A stretch of DNA of 64,000 nt, from NCBI GenBank assembly GCA_946800325.1, contig OX326956.1, positions 51,569,052 to 51,633,051 of the forward strand. Direction: 5' to 3'. Source of the stretch: Luzula sylvatica. Lineage: Eukaryota > Streptophyta > Magnoliopsida > Poales > Juncaceae. Under the pieces are notes generated by a model. That model was not told the origin of the DNA, searched no databases, and saw nothing but the letters and a program-made list of their open reading frames with translations. Below are positions 1-12,117 of the stretch, piece by piece. Numbering within the stretch: position 1 is the stretch's first letter; every line of letters begins with the position of its first letter. A program made the translations under genes and the position numbers.

Positions 1-878
1 CACTAAACAGGCACTCCCTTTTTTTCCCGCTAAATGTGAATCCTACCTATGACAGGATGTCCCGTTCTATCTAGTTTCTTTTTTCTTCTTCTCTGGTAGG
101 ATCTATTTGTGTCCTGAATTGTAATTAAACAGCTTTTTTGATTCAATATATTACGAGAGATCGTTATCACTCCTTCAAAAAATAGTTTTGAAAACATTAT
201 GTACAAATGGTCATTTAAATATTATTTTTCACAATTTATTCAAAATCATACTAGGAATTAAAATAATAATTTTATAAGTAATATATACATATATAACAAT
301 CTATATGAAATATAAAAAAACATAAAATAATTGTTTAAGTTATATATGTTACTTTTCAGATATATTTTTTTGATCATTATTTGAATTTTCAATATATGTG
401 TGCAAATTATTTTGAAAAAGACCATATGTAAGTATTATTGTTGAAAATATTTTTCATTTTCCACAATTTATTCAAAAAATATACTACATATTTATGGGGG
501 GTACAATTGTAATCTTTAAAAATTATAACAAAGGATTGATGTTTTTGAGTCTATTTGAATTGCTTTAATATGAAAATTACACTGGTGCAGCGGTGAACCT
601 TTCGGCTCGGTTTGAAAAGGATAACTTTATTTTAATCCATTGTAATGTTTAATAATAATTTAATTTCACTCGATAAATAATATTTTATTTCATTTTTTAG
701 TAATACGAATATCTAATAGAAAATAACTCTATTTCATTTTTCTCTTCTCAAAATTTACTTTCTTCTTCCTCTCACTTTTATATTAATTTATAAATTTAAT
801 ATATCATCGAATTCAATTTTAAAATTACAAAATAACAGCGGACAACTTAAAAAAAAAAGTTGGACATCCATAATTAAT

Positions 879-996
879 TGTCGCCATTGCCGAACAGGTA
901 TCACGGAAACCACATCCCATCTACTACTTTCTTGCCCCTTCGCTAAACGAATCTGAAACTCGTTAGCCTCATTCTTGAGCATCCGCATCACCCACT
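879..996 (+). pseudogene. LINE (L1-type) reverse transcriptase zinc-binding remnant
   Basis: A plus-strand reading gives CRHCRTGITETTSHLLLSCP followed by FAKRI and a stop. This matches the CxxC...HxxxxC zinc-binding tail (zf-RVT) found after the reverse transcriptase in plant LINEs. The frame is broken by a TGA where the family usually has Trp, and the segment is cut at 996 by a hAT insertion. It resumes at about 2320 as a short unrecognisable tail. No intact reverse transcriptase is visible upstream, so this is a dead 3' fragment. Confidence 0.6.
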
Positions 997-1157
997 CAGG
1001 GTCGGCCCCGACATTTTGGGTGCCCTAGCCCGAGTTTGTAATCGTTATTCATATCATTAAAAAAATACTCCTCGAGAAAATACAAATAAAAATATTACCA
1101 AATTAATTTAATATGCGGTTATTTCGAAAAAGAATATTCCATACACTTGTCAATGGG

Positions 1158-1290
1158 TCATAACCTAGTTGGTTGAGTGTGATACACAAAGAGATTATGT
1201 GTTTGATATTTATTGGTATCAATGGATGGATGACATATGAGTCTTCTTCATTTATGATAAAAAAAATATATTTGAAACACTATCGGTGAT
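1158..1290 (+). repeat. tRNA-derived SINE-like sequence
   Basis: The segment starts with an A-box-like AACCTAGTTGGTTGAGTG followed by GATACACAAAGA. A degenerate internal part (GTGTTTGATATTTATTGGTA) takes the place of the B box. Related copies lie near 44917, 48665 and 62163. The pol III promoter layout suggests a SINE family, but this copy is degenerate and no TSD was found. Confidence 0.4.
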
Positions 1291-1561
1291 AATTTTTTAT
1301 AAATAATTTTTTTTTAAAACAATCGAACCCATTATAGACAATAAAAATGATTTTTTGTAATAGTAGATACAAAAATATCTAGTAAAGATTGAACAACACA
1401 TTTAAATTTTTTAAATGAAAATATTTGATATTTCAAGGTTTATAAAATATTTTTATAGTCATATTATAATTATAATTTTATTAACTAAGATTAAAAATTC
1501 AAATGAATCAAATAAAATCCTTAAAACTAAAAATAAAAAAATACTAGTTGGGTATTGAAAC

Positions 1562-2147
1562 CAATGTTGTAAAATACGGAAAACGGTACTGAACGGTCGG
1601 GGACCGTAAAACGGGATTACCGTAAAACGGTGGAAAAACGGTGAAAAAACGGTCACCGAAATCGATACTAATTTAATTAAAATTTATATATGAAACCAAA
1701 AAAATATATAATAATGTAATTTTTTAATAGTAAAAAAATAACATAAACAACATCCAACATAAAATATAACATCAAAACGAATGTCTAACATAAACGTAAC
1801 ATCAAAACGAATGTCCAACAAAACGTAACATCAAAATATAAACTCAAATCCAAACATAAACTAAATAGTAAAATCATTAACATCATTCGGGACAACCGTA
1901 AGTAAAAAAAATGATAATTTTATTGGGTTGGAAAAAAACGGTAAATAATCAAAATTTTAATTTTTTGTTGTGAAAAACGGCCGTTTTTCGAACCGAAAAA
2001 CGTTTTTTCCCAAAAAAAACGGTCAAACACGGTAAAAAAACGTTTGACCGTTTTTTCAAACCGTCTTGTAAAAAACGGAACGTTTTTCCACCGAAACACC
2101 GTTTTTCCACCGTTTTTCATCGTTTTTCACCGTTTTTTACAACAGTG
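1562..2147. mobile_element. Nested 586-bp hAT-type MITE with 8-bp TSD
   Basis: The left end is CAATGTTGTAAAATACGG and the right end, read inward, is CACTGTTGTAAAAAACGG. They are flanked by identical 8-bp duplications ATTGAAAC (1554-1561 and 2148-2155). The interior is full of short ACGG/CCGT motifs on both strands and has no coding capacity. The element sits inside the larger hAT at 997-2319, so it is the younger insertion. Confidence 0.85.
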
Positions 2148-2210
2148 ATTGAAACTCATGACCTATTAAGCCACAGTTAAACTAGTTACCAATTGTGCTA
2201 CATCATATTT
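2148..2210 (-). repeat. tRNA-like (SINE) sequence split by the hAT MITE
   Basis: On the minus strand the segment reads TAGCACAATTGGTAAC (A-box-like), then GGTCATGAGTTTCAAT (B-box-like). It continues across the MITE into ACCCAACTAGTATTTT at 1535-1553. Spacing and motifs look tRNA-derived. It does not fold into a complete tRNA by eye, so a SINE or old tRNA relic is the safer call. Confidence 0.35.
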
Positions 2211-2327
2211 ATGATCTAAGTCAAAACATATTGTATATATTAAATTTTAAAATGGTGTCCTCAACCCAAGTGGTGCCCTAGCCCGTGGGCTTGCCGGGCT
2301 TGCCTCGGGGCCGGCCCTGCACCCACT

Positions 2328-3117
2328 ACCATACCCTAATCGAATTCTGGTGTCGAAATTAGGAATCTCTACAGCCACACGTTAACAAAGCTTGGGATTG
2401 CATCTTCGAACATATGGAAAAGAAGAAGCAACATCGTCTTCACTCTTCAACTCCAAACTAATCCCTCTCAACCTCATCGGTATTTGTTTAATATCTGAAC
2501 CGGATCCGGATCCGGATAGTTCCGTATCCGAAAAAAATATGAATATGGATCTGGTAATGACCGTTATCCGAACCGTTGACAACCCTACATACACCTCAAC
2601 AAAATCACATAAATATTATGCTTATCCTCCAAAAGATAAACTATCACGAATACTCCTTGAACCTGATTATTCAAAATAATGTCTATTTATTTCTTAATTA
2701 TTTTAAGGTAAATTTATTGCAAGAGCTGAACAAAAGATTTCAAATATTATTTTACCAATGTCCATTATATTCCTATTTTTGATGATTGATATTTATTATT
2801 GTTAATTATCTTCTATAAATTATGCCAACATTTTTTTATATATATGAAAAATAATATTGTTCTTAATTTTTCTCATCTTAAAAAATCACTCAAATTTTAA
2901 CCAGTTATATATATATATATATGAAAATACATGTATATTAGGAAGAAAAGCCGTGCTCTGCTGCGCTTTTCTTTTGATAGTATTTTTAGTGAGTAATGTT
3001 ATTTCTTGGAACCAATTCCAATTATCATGCGTCATTAATTTATCAAAGCATTATTTTCCCAAGACAACTACCCTCTTAATATAAAATGTAATAGTGTATT
3101 GAACTGTCTTCACTATT
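2328..3117. other. Intergenic, no gene recognised
   Basis: The segment holds short reading frames with no recognisable domain, a run of GGATCC repeats near 2503-2517, and an AT microsatellite near 2908-2922. The frames at 2382-2679 overlap on both strands and look like repeat-derived noise. Confidence 0.5.
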
Positions 3118-4071
3118 ATAATTTACAGGAAAAATTTCAAATAACCCCCTAACTTTTTTTGAATTTGTAAAAAAAAAACCCTAAATTTGGAAAACTCCAA
3201 AAAACTTCCTCCAAACAAGATTTCATTTTCAATTATCCCTATAAAAATATTTCATGGTGTTATATTTTATTTTGGACCAAAATACTCCGCTATATGCATA
3301 TTTAAATTTACTAAACTGTTTATTTATTGTTTTATTAATTTAAAATTACCATAATTTTTTTATCATATACTAATTTCAATAAACTATATGTCATATACAT
3401 AATTTTGATTTTTGATTTATTATATATTTTGTCATACAAAACTAGCATTAAATAAAAAATAATATAGAATATATTCCTGAAAATATTTTGACAAATTAAT
3501 ATTATTCTAACATTTAGTTTTAATTCTTAATAGTTGTTAATAAAAATATTTACTAAATAATATTTGTTGCTAAATCAACAATGAATGAATAGATTTTAAA
3601 ACTAGCATTAAAATATTATCGTCGATAGTTTTAATTTCAACACCTTGTTTTTTGGTAACTATTTTTTTATTAACAACTATCGAGAATTAAAACTAGATAT
3701 TAAAATAATATTATTTTGTCAAAATATTTTCATGAATATTTTTCATATCGTTGTTTATTTTTTTAGTTAATTTTTGTTTTGTATCACAAAATATACAATA
3801 AATAAAATATTAAAATATATGTTATATAATTTTTTTAAATTAGTATATGTTACAAAAATATTTATGAAACTTTTTAAATTAATAAATTAATAAAATAATA
3901 CAAAAAATATTTAATAAATTTAAATATAAAAAATAGAGGAGTATTTTGGAGTAACTAAAAATGAAACCTTATTTGTAGGAGGATTTTTGGAATTTCCCAA
4001 AAGATAAGGGGTTTATTTACAAATTCAAGAAAAAATAGGGGGTTATTTGAAAATTTCCGTAATTTATAACA
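3118..4071. mobile_element. Foldback element with about 450-bp inverted arms
   Basis: The left half (about 3118-3580) and right half (about 3625-4071) are inverted copies along nearly their whole length. Outer ends: AAATTTCAAATAACCCCCTA on the left, matched inward from 4071 on the right. Inner ends: AAATATTTTGACAAA with TAATATTATT on the left (near 3480) and the complement on the right (near 3700). The spacer is only tens of bases. There is no coding content. Target duplications could not be set with confidence. Confidence 0.65.
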
Positions 4072-4728
4072 TCTCTTTGAGGGCCCAGAAGTATTTTCTA
4101 AAGTAAACAAATCTACGAGAATATCCCACCGCCGCATGATGGATGCATCCAATCAATTATATCGGTCCTTTGCTGAATTAGCTTGTTAAAGCTCCTTTAA
4201 TTTAATCGTATTAGGAGCTTAATGGAAATGATGAGGTCTCCTTTCCTGATTAATAAACAAAACTGCACTTTCTCTTTGCAATAATCATTTGGCATGGATG
4301 ATTGACCCATGTTTTGATTAATTCATTTTTGTGTACTTGTTACCTTTTAGTGCTATTATTTGCTAATTGTCTCTCTTTTGGTATTAATATATTTTTAGTG
4401 AATACTAAGAACGCTCCAACTTTTTTTTTGTTGCTGTCCCCTTTCACAAAGTCGTCACATAGGCCAAATAAGCCTTTTATTTGCTTCTTGGTTTGCTTAC
4501 CCTTTTTCATTTTTAGCTTTATTAAGGTATAATATCAAATATGTACCAACAACCCAGCCCCATTGTTGGCCTTTATTACCTCCAGTCATTGAGAAAATGG
4601 AGGACTCCGTTTATATCAAACTCTATAATCATTATCATCATAACATTAACAATCAAGCAAAACAGCCATATTAATATACCAATGAAAAAAAAAAATCGAA
4701 ATAAAAATGCACAAATCTTCTCTCAAAA
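4072..4728. other. Intergenic and 3' flank of the DUF761-type gene
   Basis: AT-rich sequence with no recognisable gene. The last part before 4729 is the likely 3' UTR of the minus-strand gene that ends there. Confidence 0.4.
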
Positions 4729-6858
4729 TCAATCGAACATACTTCCAACCATCATGAACTCCCCTTCATCTTCATCTTCGACTTCAACTTCGCCCGAATT
4801 GTTTCTCTGCTCCTTCAATTTAATCGAATTGTTCTTCTCGAGCTGAAGTCCGTTTCTGAACCTCTTAATGAACATATCCGCCTTATCATTCACATCTGGA
4901 CTCGGGCAAAACACTTGCGCCTTTCCTTTCCTCTCTTCCTCTTCTTTACTCTCGCCAACAATTTCATACGTAGGTGTCGATGGAGATAGAGGAGGCGGTG
5001 AAGGAGGCGGAGGAGGCAAGGGAGATCGTGGAGGTAACGGGTAGTTAGAATAAGGAGAAAGATTTGACTTTTCTCTTCTTTGCTCGTAATGCTCCGATTT
5101 TTCAGTTCTCTTGTAATGTGATGAATGCTCGTAATGGTGGTGAGAGTTATCTTTTCTAGAGCGGTGTGATTCTTTCGAAGGCGGCGGAGGTGGTGGTGGC
5201 GGTGTGGTATAAGTAGAAGTAGAACTATGGGTAGGATTATGTGTAGAAGAGGAGAAGGAATGGATTCTTCGACTTGTGCTTCCACCCTTTTTGTTGTTAG
5301 AGAAAATTTGGTTAAAAATTGATGAAGGCGGAGGCGGTGTGCTTGCATTTGTATGAGTCGTGTTCGAATCTAAAGGAGAATGATTATTAGCATTGATTGA
5401 AGGTTCTTCTTGATTTTTCTTTGATTTGTGGACTATTCTCTTCTTGTAAAAGAGAGTGATGGCCGCGGCGAGATCCTTCGCACCGCTATTGCTCCCGTTT
5501 CTCTTATGTTTTTTACCATCTTCGTGTGCCGGTTTCGCTGGAGGTGGTGGCGGAGGTGGAGGAGGAGGAGGAGGAGGAGGAGGAGGAGCAACCGGAGGCG
5601 GTTCCTCAGCCAAAATTTGATGTTTTTGGTTTTCGACATTTTCTTTTTCGAATTTGGATTCTTCAATGAATTCGTCCATTTTGGGGTATTTCTCGAGACT
5701 TCTTCCTCGATGCCTCGCAATTCCGGATTGTTGATTTTTGCGATTTTCTCCTTCCTTTTCGAAATTAAGTATATCTGGAAGGCTTCCGACACTCCTTAGC
5801 CTTCTAATGGCCTTTAATGGTTGTTTCTCGCGCAATTCTTTCTCTTCGAAATTGGATTCTTTAGCGACCTCTTCCAGATTGGGGAACTTCTCGAGACTTC
5901 TTCTTCGTTCCCTCGTCACTTTAATTTGTTCCTTCGCCACATTTTCTTCTTCGATCACAGGGAAACTCTCGAGGCTTCTTCTTCGTCTCCTCTTGATTAC
6001 CATTGGTTCCTTTTGCCTCTTTTCTTCTTTAAAATTGGATTCATTTTCGGCCTCGTTAATTTTTGGGATCGATTTGAAACTCCCCCTTCGCCTCCTCACC
6101 CCAACTTCTTCTTCGAAAATTGGTTCTTTCGCCTCCTTCTTCTCTTTGTCGTTGTTGAATTGCAACTCTTCCTCACCAAAAACCAATTTAGGAACTCTCT
6201 CATCAAAAACTAATTTAGGCACTCTCTCAGTATCAACTTGAATAGTCTTGCACTCTCTCTCTCTCCCTTCCTCCTCGAAACCCGAAACACGATCAGGCTG
6301 TGCCTGTGCCTGAACTGACCTTCGGTTCCGGTACAGTTCAGAGTCATCGAAAAACCGCCAGTTTTCAGGAACTGCATTTTGGCCCCACGTGTCAGTTTCG
6401 AGCCTCAGATCTGGATATGACTGACTACTCCTCATCCGCCTAATCCCGGTGGTTGGATCTGAACTGCCAACACCAACCGTTTGATTTGAGGAACCAAACC
6501 AGTCGTCAGAAGCGGTGGCGATCTGACGTGGCGTCTTATCGGATCCGGACCCATCACCAGTTCGACTGAGAACACCGCATAAAATTGCTACAATAACCAG
6601 GCAAAGATTGACTACATCCCACCCATTCTTGATTGCGAGACGAGAAGAGGAAGAACGAAGAGTAGGGACGAACAAGAGGATAAGAATAGCAAACACCAAC
6701 ACCAAAATCCATGGCTTTGCTCCGCCTTGGCCGGCGGAAGCAGAACCGGAAGGACTGGGAGGCGAATAAGGGGTGGCATAACTTGTGGATTGAGGGTTTG
6801 AATTTGAGGCATTGGAATAAGGATAGGAAGAAGATTGCTCTGTTTCTCTTGCTTCCAT
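4729..6858 (-). CDS. Proline-rich two-TM protein with C-terminal DUF761-type motif
   Basis: A single uninterrupted 709-codon frame. The N-terminal 48 residues are Ser/Pro/Gly-rich. Two hydrophobic segments follow (about 50-66 and 80-98), giving a membrane-anchored head. The middle has five spaced copies of a basic RRxRSLExFPxI-like block (e.g. RRRRRSLESFPVI, RRRSLEKFPNL). After that come a run of 17 prolines, a KDLAAAITLFYKKR block, further Pro-rich tracts, and near the C-terminus DVNDKADMFIKRFRNGLQLE. That last motif is typical of plant DUF761 (cotton-fibre-expressed) proteins. Such genes are usually annotated 'hydroxyproline-rich glycoprotein family'; the biochemical role is unknown. The long Pro runs resemble SH3/profilin-type ligands or extensin-like tracts, but that is inference. 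A TATA box lies about 50 bp upstream of the ATG. No intron is needed. Confidence 0.85.
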   Translation of the reverse strand: MEARETEQSSSYPYSNASNSNPQSTSYATPYSPPSPSGSASAGQGGAKPWILVLVFAILILLFVPTLRSSSSRLAIKNGWDVVNLCLVIVAILCGVLSRTGDGSGSDKTPRQIATASDDWFGSSNQTVGVGSSDPTTGIRRMRSSQSYPDLRLETDTWGQNAVPENWRFFDDSELYRNRRSVQAQAQPDRVSGFEEEGRERECKTIQVDTERVPKLVFDERVPKLVFGEEELQFNNDKEKKEAKEPIFEEEVGVRRRRGSFKSIPKINEAENESNFKEEKRQKEPMVIKRRRRRSLESFPVIEEENVAKEQIKVTRERRRSLEKFPNLEEVAKESNFEEKELREKQPLKAIRRLRSVGSLPDILNFEKEGENRKNQQSGIARHRGRSLEKYPKMDEFIEESKFEKENVENQKHQILAEEPPPVAPPPPPPPPPPPPPPPPAKPAHEDGKKHKRNGSNSGAKDLAAAITLFYKKRIVHKSKKNQEEPSINANNHSPLDSNTTHTNASTPPPPSSIFNQIFSNNKKGGSTSRRIHSFSSSTHNPTHSSTSTYTTPPPPPPPPSKESHRSRKDNSHHHYEHSSHYKRTEKSEHYEQRREKSNLSPYSNYPLPPRSPLPPPPPSPPPLSPSTPTYEIVGESKEEEERKGKAQVFCPSPDVNDKADMFIKRFRNGLQLEKNNSIKLKEQRNNSGEVEVEDEDEGEFMMVGSMFD

Positions 6859-6904
6859 TTTTTTTGTACTTTAGTTTCTCTTCCTTTTGTCAATTTGGTG
6901 AGAG

Positions 6905-6912
6905 TATATATA
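6905..6912 (-). promoter_or_regulatory. TATA box of the DUF761-type gene
   Basis: TATATATA lies 47-54 bp upstream of the ATG on the minus strand, implying a very short 5' UTR if it is used at the normal distance. Confidence 0.5.
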
Positions 6913-6959
6913 AGAGAGTAGCTTTGAGTTGTTTGAGTGATACAATAATGGTGGTTTAG

Positions 6960-9366
6960 TGTGTGTTTAGGGATTACTTAGGGAATATTTTAAATTTATT
7001 TAGGAGTATAAGGAACTAATCATTATTTATTTAGCTAAAAGATGATAGCCATCTCCATTTTATCTCTAACATGAGTAATGCTATAGTTATTCTGACTTAA
7101 TTGAATAGGAAGTGATATTGACACTTTTATTAAATAAAGTCATGTATTGTTTAACAAGTTTTCAGAGTTGATTTTATTAATTAATAAATAAAACACAAAA
7201 TAGTGCATGTTGAGTTTATTTGTTTAATGTAATTATTTGATGTAATATATTTTTTTTTATAACAAATGAAAAAAAGTTATGTTTCCGTTCATTTATTGAT
7301 GTCAATGAAGATCGAATCCATAATTTGTATGTAATATTAGTCAAGTAGAATGTTTGAATTAAATTAAATTCAATAAGAACAAATTAAAATTTCAAAATTT
7401 TGGAGGAAGAATTTTCGTTTGGCTATTTATGCAAAAAAGAAAATCAAATTTTATAATAATCAAATAGGAAATAAAAATATATTGTACATATCTATATTTT
7501 GGTAAAATGATTTTATATATAGTATAAAATTGTATATATAATCATTGTACCTATTTTTAATCAATAGATAATCCCAATTAATTACTTTCTATTCTTAACA
7601 ACCGTCATCAAATCAAGTACAATTAGTATTATTATCACATAAGTCATGAATTGGTCGTTAGTACTTTATTTCAAGCAAGAATGCACATGAAAATAAATCT
7701 AACAAAAAAATAATATAATAAAACTTTGATCTATTTACGGCTCCGAATATTTTTTTTCAAGCTTTGATTTCTGAGAAAAGATTTGTTAATCATTGGATAA
7801 GTGTTACTTACACGAGTAATAATTAGACAATTTTGTTAAAATGGAATATTGGTGGTATATAGAGATGGTTAACAATGCTTAATAAATAGTTATAAAATTA
7901 AGAGAAAGTAAATATTAGAAAGAGGGGATGACGCGGTTTTAGTTAGCGGTAAGACGTAATTGTACGTCGGATTATAAGTTCAATTAATTGATTATAATAT
8001 ATTGTTGACTATTTCAATTCAAATTACATAACGTGACGGTGACTGAGTCGTTTTCAAGAATTATTTTTATTTTTAAAAAATAAGGTTATCGTGTTTAAAT
8101 TTGTAAAAATAGTATTTCCAAATTCCAAGAGTTCCGCAAAAATTATAGTTTTATTTCAAATTTCTCGAGATTCAAAATATATTCCTACGAGAAAAGTTCG
8201 TAGCTATCACCGCCCATAAAAGACACGCCTCGTTTTATTTTCCTTTCTTTTTATTTTTTTATTTTTTCTAATATATAATTTTTCAAGTATAATATATATA
8301 ATTTTTTTTAAATATACTGCGTCCTATTAGTTGTGTGTTATATCATTTTACGTGTATGATATGCACTTTTGAAAGTACAATTCATGTTTTCCATGAAATA
8401 TATTTATTAGATATATTATATATATATTTTTTATTTATCAGACTTGACGTGGAAAACTGGCGTGACTCATAGCCTTACTTCATGAAAAAACCGAACTTCA
8501 TTTTCTTTTGTCACACGAACTTGAAAACCGGCGAAAAAGCTTTGCCTCTAAGCAACAAAATGGATCCCACACAAACAGATAATTAACTAATTATCTAATA
8601 ATAACACCTTAAGGTTAACTTAATCAGGGACTAATAATCATAATTATACGATTTCATTAAATTCACACGTGTCATATATCACGCCATTGGTCATGCATTC
8701 ATTGTATGTATCATTACACACAAAATAGTTGGTCTCGAGTCAAAGCATTTATTATGTGAAAGCATTTTGTATATAATATAAAACCCTATCTAATAATTTC
8801 GTCATAATTCCAGCTAGATCACAGTTTACATTTAAGCATACAAGCATGTAGGTTTTTTTCTCATGAATATCATCTAATCTAATCACAATGTAGCCATGCT
8901 TAATTCATGTAGCGAGTTAATTTGTCTCAAATATTATTCAATAATGTTTTTTGTACACACACACACACACACTACATCGAGATATAATATTGAGAGACCT
9001 AACAAACAAATGAATTGGAGTACACGCATTCAGAAGGTCATGCTATTTTCATGAATCTTTTAATGCTTGTTTTGCTGAATTGGAGGAATGGAAATAGTCT
9101 GTACTGCAAAAAGGACCACAAAAAAAGAAAATTCGATGCAAATACAATGAATAACTCGTTACCTTGCGCAATTTATGAAAGAAATATAAATTCTTAAAAA
9201 CAAAGTTGAAAACAAGTTGAGAATTACTGCGTATTTTTAACGCAACTAGATTAGTTTCATCTTCAATATGTAACAAACTCACATTCCTCATAAAGTAAGT
9301 GTTCTTACTAAAAAAAACACAAATTAGTAACATGCCAATTTGATACCGAGATTATCTATAAAAAAA
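6960..9366. other. Intergenic, no gene recognised
   Basis: About 2.4 kb of AT-rich DNA. It contains a CA dinucleotide run near 8957-8972 and scattered CACGTG/ACGTG-like words (e.g. near 8668). Reading frames here (9015-9333) are short, overlap on both strands and have no recognisable domain. Confidence 0.5.
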
Positions 9367-9859
9367 TGCTGTCGCTATTGCAAGAGCTAACATGAGTCAT
9401 GACTTAATAAATAGCGATTTCAATTTTTTTTTACCAAATGACAATTATGCCCCCATTAATGATGCTTGATATTTATTACATTTCTCAATTAATTTATTAA
9501 TTGAGAAATATCAAAATAACATGTCTCATCATGAAATAATAATAATAATAATAATAATATGACGATGTTTTTTACAAATTCGAAGATTAAATAGTCTTTT
9601 TCGGAAGAAGATTTATCACTAATATCAATAAAAAAAAAGTTTATGAATAATTTGACTTATTTATGTTTTTATATTTGTTATATTTGATTTTTCGTAATAT
9701 TTTACAAAAAATATTTTTGCTTGATTGGTGGAAGATAATAACATTAATAAATGAGTATAACAAATAACAACCATCATATATAGGGCTATAACGGTCATTT
9801 GTTAGGAATTTATTAAATTATTCTTAATTAAGTCATATTAGCTCTTGCGATAGCATCAC
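9367..9859. mobile_element. MITE, family member 1
   Basis: The ends are inverted: GCTGTCGCTATTGCAAGAGC on the left matches GATGCTATCGCAAGAGC read inward on the right, followed by TAA(C/T)ATGA...CTTAAT. A second member with the same ends lies at 23926-24434. The interior is AT-rich and includes AAATGACAATTATGCCCC-type sequence and an AAT run near 9536-9560. Boundaries are approximate because no TSD was identified. Confidence 0.6.
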
Positions 9860-10081
9860 CTTAAATATTTTTTTTATTAATCGTCTTATAAATAATTTTG
9901 AGACCAGGAAGGAATTGGCATTTGTAAGATAAATTGAAAATAGAAACACTTGATTTTGGGCCTTAATTGGGCTAAAATAAATTGAATTTTTTTTAATAAT
10001 CCCGCAACACGCAGCTCTCCAGTATATACTGTCGAGTCATCAGTTTTTTCACGTTTCTTCGCCATCGCCCTGTTTGTACGG

Positions 10082-11527
<1,446 letters not shown>

Positions 11528-12012
11528 GTTTATAAATCAAGACAAAAAATTTCGCATTTTAAAACCCTAATAATAATAATGTTATGTTTTTTTGGTATTT
11601 AGGATTATGATAGTTTTTTGACCAAAACCGAGACTACAGTTCATTCGGAACTCGCAAATCTTCAGAAAAAAAAACTCCCTAAATTGCAGGTTCTTTTTTT
11701 ATTATAATTTTTTATTTTTCATACATTTTCACAGATTTTTCCAGAACACAACTTTGAAATTAGAAGCTAAACACAACTTCAGAATCAAATGTTAGTACAT
11801 TATATATATTTTCAATTAAAAGAACACATTTGTATTGAATACAAATGTATGCCAGCGAAGATAACCAATACATTTGTATGCCAACAAAGATAACCGATAC
11901 ATTTGTATGTCAACAAAGATATAACTAAAAAAAGTAAATACAGAACTCTTTCTCTCTCTCTCTCTAGCTCTTTAAAGGGAGACCCTCGTTCTTGACCAGA
12001 ACTTGCACCGTA

Positions 12013-12092
12013 TCTCTCTCTCTGAACCTCTTCCTTGCACCAACTCTCTCTCTCTCTCTCTGAACCTCTTCCTTGCACCAACTCTCTCTCTC
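12013..12092 (+). repeat. Tandem duplication with CT microsatellite before the orphan ORF
   Basis: The unit TGAACCTCTTCCTTGCACCA plus a CT run occurs twice in tandem, just upstream of the 12118 ATG. Another CT run lies at 11950-11966. Further upstream (11830-11912) the string ACATTTGTATG followed by CCAACAAAGATAACC is also repeated. A pyrimidine-rich leader like this is common in plant 5' UTRs. Confidence 0.6.
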
Positions 12093-12117
12093 AACCACTT
12101 GTTCTTTTTGATCAACA

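Larger units (their letters stand above)
997..2319. mobile_element. hAT-type DNA transposon with 8-bp TSD
   Basis: The ends are CAGGGTCGGCCCCGA on the left and GGGGCCGGCCCTG on the right, an imperfect terminal inverted repeat starting CAGGG(T/C)CGGCCCCGA. Both sides carry the identical 8-bp target duplication CACCCACT (989-996 and 2320-2327). An 8-bp TSD with CAGGG ends is the hAT signature. No transposase is encoded, so it is non-autonomous. It landed in a LINE remnant and has itself received a second hAT element and SINE-like sequence. Confidence 0.85.

Noticed and set aside
5428..6241. Plus-strand and other minus-frame ORFs inside the DUF761-type gene
   Set aside because: They are antisense or shifted shadows of the low-complexity Pro/Arg/Glu coding sequence.
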